Source of the DNA: Mesostigma viride
Lineage: Eukaryota > Streptophyta > Mesostigmatophyceae > Mesostigmatales > Mesostigmataceae
NCBI GenBank assembly: GCA_009746045.1
Contig: RPFO01000938.1
Location: 580,262-644,261, forward strand
Direction of reading: 5' to 3'
Length of the DNA: 64,000 bases
Part shown: positions 32,514 to 41,326 of the stretch, one piece after another
Position numbering within the stretch: position 1 is the stretch's first letter
Layout: every line of letters begins with the position of its first letter
Notes under the pieces: model-generated
Database searches by the model: none
Told to the model about the DNA's origin: nothing
What the model saw: only the letters and a program-made list of their open reading frames with translations
Position numbers and translations under genes: made by a program

Positions 32514-33993
32514 CAGAGTTCCATTATACGCAATACGCGGTTATACGCGCGGGGTCCGTATAATGGATAATACGGTATAATACGGTATTATCCGGAAATT
32601 ATACGCAAATACTGGATTTAATCGTTTTTGGGGTTGTTTCATGCATTTTGATATCATTTCAAGCAGTCCACATGTTTCTGACACTAAATTACACATGATA
32701 CATGGGTTGCCACTGCTCAGCAGTGCTTGGGAACACTGGACGTGTAAACCGGGGTTCCCGAGGAGCTAGATTACCTATGCATTATACCCTAAAAAACAAC
32801 GCCAAATGAAATGGAAAGATGAAAAAAGCAAAAGAAGTAAGATGGCTATGCTTCCATGCAAGCAGGTCCTGGGCATCTCCATGTTTCTTGTATGCATGAG
32901 GAGCACACAAGAAGAAGGCTGACTTTGGCGAGCAAAACAAGAAATAGTGGCTAGATCTGGCCAGAAAACCACTTGTTTCGAGATGCTTTTAGCAAGAAAA
33001 AACATCGCGTTATCAAGCTTATCATATTTATAAACAATGCCAAGCACTACGTCACTGCTTTCGATGAAGCATAAGCTAATAGCAGACAAATCTGGTCCAA
33101 AATCTGCATGTCGTCGTGGTATTCCCCAACCATCACAAGCCAACAATGCGTAGAGGCAGTAAAGCAACCAAAAGACAAGCAGAAAACCTCCATTACAGGT
33201 CTACGATTATTTTACAATCCACCCAACAACTTGATACAGTACAATGAACACGTGAACAGGATAGCACGTACCAGATCAAAACCGCATATTACCTTTCTTG
33301 ACGGAGCCAGCATGCCCACCTGATGGACGTAGCTGCGAGCCTTTCCTGGCCGTCGTCGCTTATAAATCATGTAAGGAATAACGTGAAACAGCTATCCGCG
33401 TTCAAATGTAGGGGCATTTCCCGCCTATCAACAGTTAGCACATGCACGGTCGCCACCTGGTTGCTGAAACGAGGTTGCCGCATCGAGCAGAAGGTCGAGA
33501 CACATCCGCGCACATCCCAACGCTGCCTGGCCAAGGATATAAGCTTTTCAAGACCTAAGGATCATGCCTAAAATGTAAATTGCGGCCATGCTCTCGTACC
33601 AGTCAGTTTTCTGTATGACTTCAATATTCGGTGCATGCCTGCCCGAGAGGCAAGGGCAGAGACCTAAACAGCATGGAGGGTTGCCATGCTACAGTGTAGC
33701 TTGCTTGTAAGATCCTTGTGTCTCACGGTCGCCAAATGTCAACCAGTGGATGGTTTCCGTAGTGTTTCTAAGTTCCCTTGCTTTCCCGCTTTCGTTCCCG
33801 CACGAAAAATTTGGCTGCCGGACCTCGGATGAGCGCGAAAACCCCATTATACGCGCGCTGATACGTGTTATTCGCCGTATTATACGCAAAAATACGCAAA
33901 TCGTATAAAACGGATAAAAATTATCCGCTCGACCTTGTATAACGCGTATTATACAGTATAATACCGTATAATACGCCGTATAATGGAACTCTG
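32514..33993. mobile_element. hAT-like non-autonomous element (1,480 bp)
   Basis: Both ends read CAGAGTTCCATTATACG inward and are flanked by an exact 8-bp duplication GTGGTAGC (32,506-32,513 and 33,994-34,001), the hAT signature. Subterminal zones are packed with ATACGGTATAATACGG-type repeats on both sides. No transposase is recognisable inside. Confidence 0.8.
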
Positions 33994-34158
33994 GTGGTAG
34001 CTGTGGGCAGCCGCTGGATCCCACGGGGACTCACTACCTTTCCTGCATGGGGGGCCAACAGAATCAGAATTGGTATTTGTATTTGCACACTGTCCTCCTG
34101 ACGGTGGTGCTCGCCATGATTCGGTCGGTTTTCCCCCACGCGAACATCCGGTCCGAGG

Positions 34159-34626
34159 ATGCGGATGACGCTGCCTTCTATTCCCCCATGCAACCACCGG
34201 CCTGACATCGTCATGGTGCTGGACTTTGAGGGGGGTGGCCGGCATCTGCTTATCGACGTTTCGGTGGCGCGGCCCTTGGCTCTTAGCCACGTGGCTGGGG
34301 CCTCCCCCACGGCAGGTTACACGGCGGACCGGGCGGAGCGGGCCAAGCTCCTGGCCTACGGTGACGTCGGGCACCATCGTGTGGCGGTGCCCTTTGTCCT
34401 CGAGGAGCCGTTTGGGGCCATGGGGCCCCTGACCTCCGCCTTCTTCAAGGAGTGTTGCCGGCTCCGGGAGGACCGGCTGGACCTGGAGGGCCAGCGGGCC
34501 CCATGGTCGGCGCGGACCTGGACGTCATATTGGCGTCAGCGCTTGTCGGTGGCGTTGACTCGGGCCATGGCTGACATCATGCTCCGCCGTACGCGGGCTG
34601 ATTTTGCGGTGCAGCAGGGCTATTAG
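34159..34626 (+). pseudogene. PD-(D/E)XK-like C-terminal fragment of a retroelement ORF
   Basis: 155 residues. RPDIVMVLDFEGGGRHLLID, then VSVARP and later YGDVGHHRVAVPFVLEEPFG, then GPLTSAFFKECC. The pattern (RPD, then G..LIDVSV, then VPFV.E..G..GP) resembles the C-terminal nuclease-like domain of some eukaryotic retroelement polyproteins. The upstream reverse transcriptase is not present. A TTA/TA-rich tail follows at 34,747-34,765, directly against the provirus end. Confidence 0.5.
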
Positions 34627-34765
34627 GTTCCTCCCGTTAGGAGTTTCCATTGGTCTTATCGTAGTATAGAGATTTGACATGGCTCTGTATAGAGGTTTAT
34701 AGCTGGGCGTTTGCTTTGGTTTGAGTGATTTCACTCTGCTGTAAGTAATTATATTATTATATATA

Positions 34766-35162
34766 ACCCCTCATAGAGTGATATAGCCGTGTGGGGTACC
34801 GGGGAGCCGTTCTTGAGTGGTATGATTGACTAGTTGAGTGATACAACATTGGGTTTTTTTGCTACTGGCATCTGTCACGGTGCAGCCACGCCTTCCCGAC
34901 CCGTGCCAACCCTGGCTCAGGGGTCGCGGGGCTTTAGGAGGCCATAGAATTTCTGGCATCTGTCACCACGTCAACATGTGAGTATGTGTGGAATAGGCCA
35001 AATTGGCCAGAGAATTTGAAGGAAGTTCTAAGTATATCTGGCCAATTTGGCCTATTCTGACAGAACCATCAACCACCGCCCAACCCACGCCACGCACCAA
35101 CCGCAGAACGCGCGGGACCTCCGTGGACGGCCGGGTCGTTCGTGGGAAACGCGCGATTCGCA
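34766..35162 (+). repeat. PLV left inverted terminal repeat (core)
   Basis: Matches 52,594-52,997 in reverse complement. The inner ~200 bp (34,964-35,162) is nearly identical; the outer ~200 bp has more substitutions and indels. Includes one 65-bp stem-loop unit (34,992-35,056). ORFs in it are shadows. Confidence 0.88.
34992..35056. other. PLV stem-loop unit, left copy
   Basis: 18-bp arms AATAGGCCAAATTGGCCA and TGGCCAATTTGGCCTATT around a 29-base loop. Present once here and twice in the right arm (52,499-52,563 and 52,699-52,763). Confidence 0.85.
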
Positions 35163-35667
35163 TCGAAAACGAAAAACACGACCTCTGTTTTGCCCGATCG
35201 CGGGCAGTGATAGTGCTTGAGAACTTGGGGAGAAGGTTCGGCGTTGTGCCCAACTTTTATAGCAAAAGCTTACAAAAGTTGGGCACAACGCCGAGCATCG
35301 AGAAATCTAGCTCACAAGCCAGCGCGCACCGGGGTCGCTGAAAATCCGGCCCTCGGCTTGGAAATTCGCGGACCTTTCGTGCGAGTCCTGCTCCGTCGCG
35401 GGAGAGGAGCGGGTGGTTTTTTGGTTTGTTCGTTTTTTGTTCAATAGTCGAGACAGCTTTAAGAGGGGTGTCGGGTTCTGCTCAGATTTTATTACAAACT
35501 ATAATCTAAAGTTGAGCAGAACCCGACTATATCGAGCTCATCATGCCGATACCCGGGAGAGAGAGAAACGTTTTGAAAGAAACGCAAGAAACACACACAC
35601 ACACACACGCCTGATCGCCTGCGCGTTCCTGCGGATTCCTGCGCCGTCGCGGGAGAGGAGCGGGGTG
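35163..35667. other. PLV left subterminal region with two further stem-loops
   Basis: Stem-loop 2 is at 35,238-35,294 (21-bp arms beginning TCGGCGTTGTGCCCAACTTT). Stem-loop 3 is at 35,470-35,527 (15-bp arms beginning GTCGGGTTCTGCTCA). A (CA)n run lies at 35,592-35,608. The last part, 35,609-35,663, matches 52,396-52,449 in reverse complement, showing that the repeat arms once extended this far. No gene. Confidence 0.75.
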
Positions 35668-36042
35668 TCAATCGCCTCTCAGGAGCTGCAGTCGTTCCTT
35701 CACTTGGTCAAATGTCGACGAGGAAATGGATTGTCTGCCGGTGACGCAGCCGGCCATTATGGACACAACAACCAAGTCCTCGCACGCCTTGATAATTTCG
35801 TCCAGAGTCGAGTCTTCCAAGGCGCACACAGCAGCCGATGAGAAGATGCGTGGATCGTCTAGTTGGTCTAATTCGAGATTGTAATTATCCTCGTATGGGT
35901 CGGGCTTTCCGGCGACGGTGCAAGAAACTCGCGCGACTTCTGCGGCGTTAACGGACCGCCGCGTGCCGCTCTGGATGTACCCGCCACTGCCCGGTTTGCA
36001 GGCCTCGATGCAATTCAGAATGTCATTCATGGTAACGAACAT
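35668..36042 (-). CDS. PLV hypothetical protein, 124 aa
   Basis: Last gene of the leftward unit, 5 bp from the repeat arm. Cys-containing, soluble, no membrane segment; residues ~45-85 are acidic (PYEDNYNLELDQLDDPR) and the C-terminal half looks helical. TATAAAA on the minus strand (36,059-36,053) lies ~11 nt before the ATG; a second in-frame ATG (MNDIL) follows four codons later. I do not recognise it. Confidence 0.7.
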   Translation of the reverse strand: MFVTMNDILNCIEACKPGSGGYIQSGTRRSVNAAEVARVSCTVAGKPDPYEDNYNLELDQLDDPRIFSSAAVCALEDSTLDEIIKACEDLVVVSIMAGCVTGRQSISSSTFDQVKERLQLLRGD

Positions 36043-36136
36043 GTCGGAAACGTTTTATAGAGTCATGTCAGATAATTTATTAATCAATACGATAACAGAC
36101 ACCATTTACATCGAGTCATTACGCGTTAAATCATGT

Positions 36137-36649
36137 CTACTTGTGATGGCATTTACACGAGTCAAATCCGCGGACTTTCTCGAAACGCAAGATGCATACA
36201 AACGATCTGAAACTCCCAACTGGTTTGTAGTTGTCGGTATCCTCTTCCTCTCTGTCGATATGAACTAGACCGATCACCAGCTGTCCTCCGTGTCTGAACA
36301 GGTATGGGTCCTTGAGGTTATAGAACGAATGCGCGTTCGGCGAGAATTCGTACAGAGGTATACCTTCTCCGCCGATATCCATCTGCTCAGAACACAGAAC
36401 GACGCATTCCCCTGGATTTTGCTCACCGCCCAAGAAACTAGGAGACACGAGGCCAATGACCTTGTAATTATCTCGGTTCTCGACGAAATCAAAACCAACC
36501 CAGTGAGCGCCACCGCGCCAGGTGCTGTCGATGACAGGAGCGCGCGGGTCTGGTTTGACGTTGAAATAACACAGCCCGGTTCTTCCGTCGATCGTTGGCG
36601 TCATACCTTTAAAGTCGACGACGTACTGGTAATACGTTGGATAGTCCAT
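36137..36649 (-). CDS. PLV hypothetical protein, 170 aa
   Basis: Starts MDYPTYYQYVVDFKGMTP. Rich in aromatic residues and beta-prone, with a Cys/His/Lys C-terminus (CKCHHK). Gap to the upstream fibre gene is 42 bp, consistent with co-transcription. Possibly a virion or attachment accessory because it lies in the structural unit; no family recognised. Confidence 0.7.
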   Translation of the reverse strand: MDYPTYYQYVVDFKGMTPTIDGRTGLCYFNVKPDPRAPVIDSTWRGGAHWVGFDFVENRDNYKVIGLVSPSFLGGEQNPGECVVLCSEQMDIGGEGIPLYEFSPNAHSFYNLKDPYLFRHGGQLVIGLVHIDREEEDTDNYKPVGSFRSFVCILRFEKVRGFDSCKCHHK

Positions 36650-36691
36650 GGCTTTGTTACATCTTACGGGAGATAATAGTTCGGCGACTAT

Positions 36692-38380
36692 CTATGCTGG
36701 TATTGCGGCAGGCGTGCCCCATTTGTGCACTAGATAACCTCGGATCTGTTCGAGCTCTGCCGCGGTCTTGGTGGTGTTGTAAACCAGGACCTCGCCGATC
36801 CACCCGTCAAACGCGCGGGCGGAGTTGCTTATATCCGCACCGAGAGCGATACTCCCGGAACCGATAGTAGGGTCGACTCCAATTCTACTGTAGCCAGATC
36901 GTCCATCGAATCGTGTGATAAGTACATTCGTACTGGTGTTGCATGAAAGCGCCATGACGTGTGGTACGTTGTTGAAGAATTCCGACCTGGTGCACACGGT
37001 ATCGTATACATTATTCGGAGAGAAACACAAGACGCTTTGTGAGTCTGCCCCGTATGCCATAACATAGCCATTGTTCTGGTACGAACCGAGCATATACCCT
37101 CTGACATTCGACCCCGGTCCTCTCTGTGGATATGTCGCAGTCGTAAGCTGTTTGGCTACTAGCAGGATGCTCGTGCTGGCCCCAGCCGCACCCCAAAAAG
37201 CGGGGCCGTTAGAATATAAGCCCGTCCCACGCGAGTTGGTAAATCGGAGAGACCGTTTCGAGTTCAATTCCGTTGTATCCAACGTCGGACACGTGGCGGA
37301 TGTGTCCGGCCCAAGGTGGTATCCGTGCGGTCCTTTGTCGTGCATCAGATTCACGTCCCCTCCTGCTGTGTTTTGCTGGGTTGTGCCGGAATTGGTGGTG
37401 AATAGTGTTGAGCTGTCGGACGGGTCGTACCACGCGAACAATGCGGGGTCCGTTGCCGGGTTGTAGTTGTATGTGAATGACAGCGTGTTGGATGCAGTGT
37501 TTCCTATACCCCATGTCGCGCTCGTCACAGTGCCAGCGCCCACGCTTACCGTCGTCGCTAAGTCCGACATGGTAGGGGTCACATCGAATGTGTACGTGGC
37601 GCCGCTTCCCAGCAAGTTGGATGCTGTTCCGTTGGCGACGGCGATATCGCCCAACGCGAACCCGGTGACAGACGTTCTAAAGGTGGCCGTGACTGGGTAA
37701 ACGGCACCAGTCGGGGTTCCCGACGCGATAGTGACAGTGAGAGTGGGCGAGTATGTGAACGACAGAGTGTTGGAGGCCGCGTTGGCGGTTCCCGTCGAAG
37801 CGTCCGCGACAACTCCAGCGCCCACATTGACACTCGTGGCGGTGTAAGCGGTCGTCGGCGTCACCTGGAAGGCGTACGACGCCCCGCTGCCGGTCAGGTT
37901 GGCGGCTGTCCCGTTTGTCACCATGATATCGCCCAACGCGAACCCCGTGACGGACCTGCTGAACGTGGCGGTCACGTCCACGGGTGTCGAGGATGGCGTC
38001 GAGCCCGCGGTCGTCGCGAGGGTCACCGTTGGAGGGGGTGAGTACGTGAAGACCAATGGAGTCGAGGCTTTGTTCCGTGCACCCTTCAAGTTGACCACCG
38101 CCCCTGCTCCGACGCCTATTGTGGTAGACGAATATGCGGTCGTTGGCGTCACTTGGAAAGTGTACGACGCCCCGCTGCCGGTAAGGTTGGCGATGGCCCC
38201 GTTGACTACGACGACATCGTCTAAGGCGAACCCCGTGACCGGCTGGCTAAACGTCGCTGTAACTGTAATTGGAGACGCGCTAGGATATGTTCCGGTTGTG
38301 GTCGTTAATGTTACGGAAGGCGCAACAACGCGCTTCTTTTTATTAATCAAAGCAGGACATACACCGTAATCGAAAGACAT
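36692..38380 (-). CDS. PLV fibre/adhesin with three Ig-like repeats and a lectin-like C-terminus
   Basis: 562 aa. Residues ~20-310 hold three tandem ~95-residue Ig-like repeats with the recurring pattern VTATFS.PVTGFALGDI, NGT..NLTGSG, YTFQVTPT and SFTYS, like bacterial Ig-like surface domains. Residues ~315-562 resemble a concanavalin/LamG-type fold: FAWYDPSDSSTLF, SLRFTNS and the typical ending FDGWIGEVLVYN, ELEQIRGYLVHKWG. Expected role is host-cell attachment at the capsid surface. The Ig repeats are very similar to each other, pointing to internal duplication and possible bacterial origin (inference). Confidence 0.75.
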   Translation of the reverse strand: MSFDYGVCPALINKKKRVVAPSVTLTTTTGTYPSASPITVTATFSQPVTGFALDDVVVVNGAIANLTGSGASYTFQVTPTTAYSSTTIGVGAGAVVNLKGARNKASTPLVFTYSPPPTVTLATTAGSTPSSTPVDVTATFSRSVTGFALGDIMVTNGTAANLTGSGASYAFQVTPTTAYTATSVNVGAGVVADASTGTANAASNTLSFTYSPTLTVTIASGTPTGAVYPVTATFRTSVTGFALGDIAVANGTASNLLGSGATYTFDVTPTMSDLATTVSVGAGTVTSATWGIGNTASNTLSFTYNYNPATDPALFAWYDPSDSSTLFTTNSGTTQQNTAGGDVNLMHDKGPHGYHLGPDTSATCPTLDTTELNSKRSLRFTNSRGTGLYSNGPAFWGAAGASTSILLVAKQLTTATYPQRGPGSNVRGYMLGSYQNNGYVMAYGADSQSVLCFSPNNVYDTVCTRSEFFNNVPHVMALSCNTSTNVLITRFDGRSGYSRIGVDPTIGSGSIALGADISNSARAFDGWIGEVLVYNTTKTAAELEQIRGYLVHKWGTPAAIPA

Positions 38381-38405
38381 GCTGCTGATATACTACAAAC
38401 TGACA

Positions 38406-38576
38406 CTATTTTTTTGAGGTTGGCAACGGGTACTGAAATCTCGGTTCCATCAGCGGACCTTTCCTAGCCGGCAATCCAATCGCCAGACCTTTATCGACCA
38501 TCGCAGGGGTATCGAAGATCAAGGTGACTCTACTAAACGGATTCGCTACGTATCTCGGATCCTTAAGGTACTCCAT
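38406..38576 (-). CDS. PLV small ORF, 56 aa
   Basis: A 57-codon frame fits exactly between the MCP stop (38,607) and the fibre start (38,380). It begins MEYLKDPRYVANPFSRV and ends PLPTSKK with stop TAG. TGTATAG lies ~9 nt before the ATG. The product is basic and Pro-rich without a membrane segment. Coding is inferred from packing and the upstream motif; a minor virion protein is possible. Confidence 0.5.
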   Translation of the reverse strand: MEYLKDPRYVANPFSRVTLIFDTPAMVDKGLAIGLPARKGPLMEPRFQYPLPTSKK

Positions 38577-38606
38577 CGGGCGCTATACAGTTACAATCAG
38601 AGATTA

Positions 38607-39893
38607 TTACAGATACACGGCCGCCTGCCGCCCGGCGCCAACGTCCATCTTGGCCTCGAGCTCGCAAAACAAGTACGAGGTACACGCCGCGCCCGCTCCA
38701 TCCACGCGAAGGGTGACGACCGCCGCAGTCCCGCGAAGGTCGAGACCGCTCTGGTACTCTGACCCCGCGCCTGGCATGTTCAAGTGACAGGCCATGACGA
38801 AATGCTTGTCTCGCCATGTTTCGGGTGTGATCTCGTTCTTGGCGCACGACAGCGAGTTCCCTTGGTCGTTGAATGCGCTCATAAGGTTAGTCCACGCCTC
38901 TGTCACGCCCATGCGATACGCGGGAGACTGATGTGATCCGTTAATATCGAACTGGAACTGCGTGTTTGCGTTCAGAGCGGTGTGGTCGAACATGATATCA
39001 CCGGCTCCGTTCGCGACATCCTTGGCAGGGTCGACCTGGATGGCGAGGAGTTTGCTCGCGGACGCGGAAGATAGGGTCGCCTTAATGCTATACGGAGCGG
39101 CACCGGCAGATTGCTTCGTTGACTGCCACGTCTTCCAGCGAAACGGCAGCGTCCCGCCCTCCGCCAGCCTGGACGCGAAGACCTGGGAGACAACGTCCTC
39201 CTGGAACCTGTATGTATCGATCGAGAAGTGAATATCATCCAGTTGGAACCCGGGGCCGGCACAGGCTGGGACGGCAGCGGCTGGCGCCGCAGCCGCCACT
39301 GCCTCTCCGGGGATCATGACACTCCCATCCATCAACGTAATCCGGATCTCGATCGGAGGGAAAAGGCTGAGATCGATCACGCGAGGGTCTCCAGAGAGGA
39401 ACCCGAGCCAGTTGTCGATCACTCCAAGAATGTTCGTATGCTTGGCCTTAGCCGCGTCATCCCTGTCTGTCAGCGCGACGTCGGTGATGTTGTTCCCGGA
39501 CCACCCGGATGGTGCTTGGGCGTTGTCATGACCGACTCCGCCGTGAACAGTAAGCAGGGTCCGATACAACTGATGATAATCGTTGATGGAGTCAACGCTC
39601 TGGCCACCAACAAGCACCTCCAAACGCCTGATCAACGACGAAGTGTATCTCGGAAACTTACAGAACCCGGTCGTAGCCGCCTCGGACGCCCTGAAGTACA
39701 TGGCGAAACTGTGAAGATCAGCAAATCCGCTCGTCGGCAGGCGGACAGCCACAACCGAACCCTGCTTAATGCCAGAGTTCGCGGACAGAGTGGACAATTG
39801 CACACGGGACGTCGAGTGCTGGCCGAGAGCCTTTACGATGTATTGCATCGTTTTGGGAATAGCGCGATTGTACCAAGAACCGTCGGATGCCAT
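38607..39893 (-). CDS. PLV major capsid protein (double jelly roll)
   Basis: 428 aa. Forms the pseudo-hexameric capsomers. N-terminal strands match PLV/polinton MCPs: SRVQLSTLSANSGIKQGSVV, VRLPTSGFADLHSFAMYF, FPRYTSSLIRRLEVLVGGQS and INDYHQLYRTLL. The second half has FQLDDIHFSIDTYRF and ends with AVVTLRVDGAGAACTSYLF. Length is at the short end of the family. An Ala-rich insert (AVAAAAPAAAVPACA) lies at ~205-220 between the two rolls. TATAC lies ~14 nt before the ATG. Frame is intact. Confidence 0.86.
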   Translation of the reverse strand: MASDGSWYNRAIPKTMQYIVKALGQHSTSRVQLSTLSANSGIKQGSVVAVRLPTSGFADLHSFAMYFRASEAATTGFCKFPRYTSSLIRRLEVLVGGQSVDSINDYHQLYRTLLTVHGGVGHDNAQAPSGWSGNNITDVALTDRDDAAKAKHTNILGVIDNWLGFLSGDPRVIDLSLFPPIEIRITLMDGSVMIPGEAVAAAAPAAAVPACAGPGFQLDDIHFSIDTYRFQEDVVSQVFASRLAEGGTLPFRWKTWQSTKQSAGAAPYSIKATLSSASASKLLAIQVDPAKDVANGAGDIMFDHTALNANTQFQFDINGSHQSPAYRMGVTEAWTNLMSAFNDQGNSLSCAKNEITPETWRDKHFVMACHLNMPGAGSEYQSGLDLRGTAAVVTLRVDGAGAACTSYLFCELEAKMDVGAGRQAAVYL

Positions 39894-39932
39894 GAGAGCG
39901 TTGTATACCAGCTACTTAGATAAAAATCCTGG

Positions 39933-40217
39933 CTAGTGGAGGAACTGCCCCAAGAGCGGATTCGCGGCCTTGTGCGCGTCGACCTTACGCTCGAGGGAAG
40001 ACAATGCGTCCAATCCGGTTTTCGCGACACGGTACGCCGTCCCCAGAACCGGGGACGCCTCGATCAACTTGCTCGGGACATGCCCGAGAGCCGAATCGGC
40101 AGCACCCGCGGCCGCCTTCACGAGTCGCGCGCCGTGCCCCACTTTCCTGATAGCGTCGCCCGCCACATGTCCGATCTTTCGCACGGTGTTGACAACCTTT
40201 CCGAAATCTAGCTTCAT
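39933..40217 (-). CDS. PLV small helical virion protein, 94 aa
   Basis: Begins MKLDFGKVVNTVRKIGHVAG and continues with basic, Ala/Gly-rich amphipathic helices (AIRKVGHGARLVKAAAGAAD). Its ATG overlaps the stop of the minor capsid gene in ATGA. Small basic amphipathic proteins between penton and major capsid genes recall adenovirus pVI/pX-like internal or membrane-active components, but this is by composition and position only. GTTTATAA on the plus strand at 40,232-40,239 gives a TTATAAAC box. Confidence 0.6.
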   Translation of the reverse strand: MKLDFGKVVNTVRKIGHVAGDAIRKVGHGARLVKAAAGAADSALGHVPSKLIEASPVLGTAYRVAKTGLDALSSLERKVDAHKAANPLLGQFLH

Positions 40218-41071
40218 TCGTCCTCGTCGTCGTTTATAACAGAACGCTGAGATATCTTTCTGGCGGGCAGGACTTCCCCGCCCAGCGCCATATACCGCAG
40301 GACGCTCGCAATCTTCCGCGACTCGACGCCCATCGCTTTTTGGGGCGAGATCCGGAAACTGAGCTGGACGACCCAGTCACTATACAACTGGACCGGCACG
40401 TCGTCCTCGTCCAGCAGGCGAAGACTGATACCACGCGGGGAATCGCGCATGTGCTGCCATAGCGGAGTCTGCGCCTGCCACACGATCGGTTCTAGGAATT
40501 TGCTAAGGTTCGGACAACAAGCCAGTAAGCCCCCATAGACAGCCCCATGAGTCGCGGACACCACGTTCCCTCGCACGATGTCGGCGTACACATAGACGGC
40601 TCTCAGGCGTCCGTTCGTAGCTGGTCGATTGCTCGCGATCACGTTTTGCCCGTTGGACGCGTGAACGCCCGGGACGAGCCCCAGGACACGCCCGACGGAC
40701 TCGCCGACCAGTAGCTGGAACGGCGAACTGGCCGCGAACGTGTACAAACTGTTCGCGCGGTCGTACGTGACAGCGAACGAACTGTCGATGGTCTGCAATA
40801 CCGCCTCGATGTTGTGTCTATTCTCGATCGTCGTCCACGATCCCAATGGAAGCGAGACAGTGTGAGTAGTCTGCATCACCACCTCGAACGAGCAGTTGTT
40901 GCGGTTGATGTGCGTCTGTTCGAATGGGATTGTGAGAAGGGTCAGTCCTACGTCATGGTAGTCCTCCAACAACCCGGCCGGGATATCCCATGTGGGATCA
41001 TGAAGACTGCCCCTTGTCCTGTTCTCGGTCCTTAGGGTCAGCGTCCGACACTCCTGTACGTGATCCCTCAT
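40214..41071 (-). CDS. PLV minor capsid (penton-type) protein
   Basis: 285 aa. Expected to form the five-fold capsomer. A central jelly-roll-like region has TVSLPLGSWTTIENRHNIEA, FAVTYDRANSLYTF, FQLLVGESVGRVLGL and VYVYADIVRGNVVSATHGAV, the layout seen in polinton/PLV penton proteins. The C-terminus is acidic (NDDEDE). The 5' end overlaps the 102-aa gene by 74 bp in another frame; the start at 41,071 is supported by a CTTATAAC box (plus strand 41,080-41,087). Confidence 0.75.
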   Translation of the reverse strand: MRDHVQECRTLTLRTENRTRGSLHDPTWDIPAGLLEDYHDVGLTLLTIPFEQTHINRNNCSFEVVMQTTHTVSLPLGSWTTIENRHNIEAVLQTIDSSFAVTYDRANSLYTFAASSPFQLLVGESVGRVLGLVPGVHASNGQNVIASNRPATNGRLRAVYVYADIVRGNVVSATHGAVYGGLLACCPNLSKFLEPIVWQAQTPLWQHMRDSPRGISLRLLDEDDVPVQLYSDWVVQLSFRISPQKAMGVESRKIASVLRYMALGGEVLPARKISQRSVINDDEDE

Positions 41072-41306
41072 TCTCTGTTGTTATAAGCTCCGATTTGATT
41101 TCGTTGCTGCCGTGGACCACAACCTTTCCCTCGCCACCCGAAAGACCTCGCGCGCTACGTTTGAGCTGTCGCCTTTCCTTCCCGGTCAGCGGCTTACTCC
41201 GACAATAGAACATCGCCGATTCTAGAAATTCGCGAGGGACGTCGGGGTACAAGATCATCCACTGGGCGACCTGGAGCATCTCAGCATCCGAAAGCTCCAT
41301 TCGCAC
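40998..41306 (-). CDS. PLV hypothetical protein, 102 aa
   Basis: Starts MRMELSDAEMLQVAQWMILY; helical N-terminal half, then a basic LTGKERRQLKRSARG stretch and a polar tail. Overlaps the start of the minor capsid gene. TCATAAAC lies ~16 nt before the ATG. No family recognised. Confidence 0.65.
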   Translation of the reverse strand: MRMELSDAEMLQVAQWMILYPDVPREFLESAMFYCRSKPLTGKERRQLKRSARGLSGGEGKVVVHGSNEIKSELITTENEGSRTGVSDADPKDREQDKGQSS

Positions 41307-41326
41307 TGAAATCGTTTATGATCTGT

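Noticed and set aside
34963-35341. ORFs inside the PLV terminal repeats
   Set aside because: They span the stem-loop palindromes, appear on both strands and in both arms, and have no upstream TATA-like word; treated as shadows.
38524-39923. Plus-strand ORFs opposite the PLV major capsid gene
   Set aside because: Antisense shadows of a strong coding frame.
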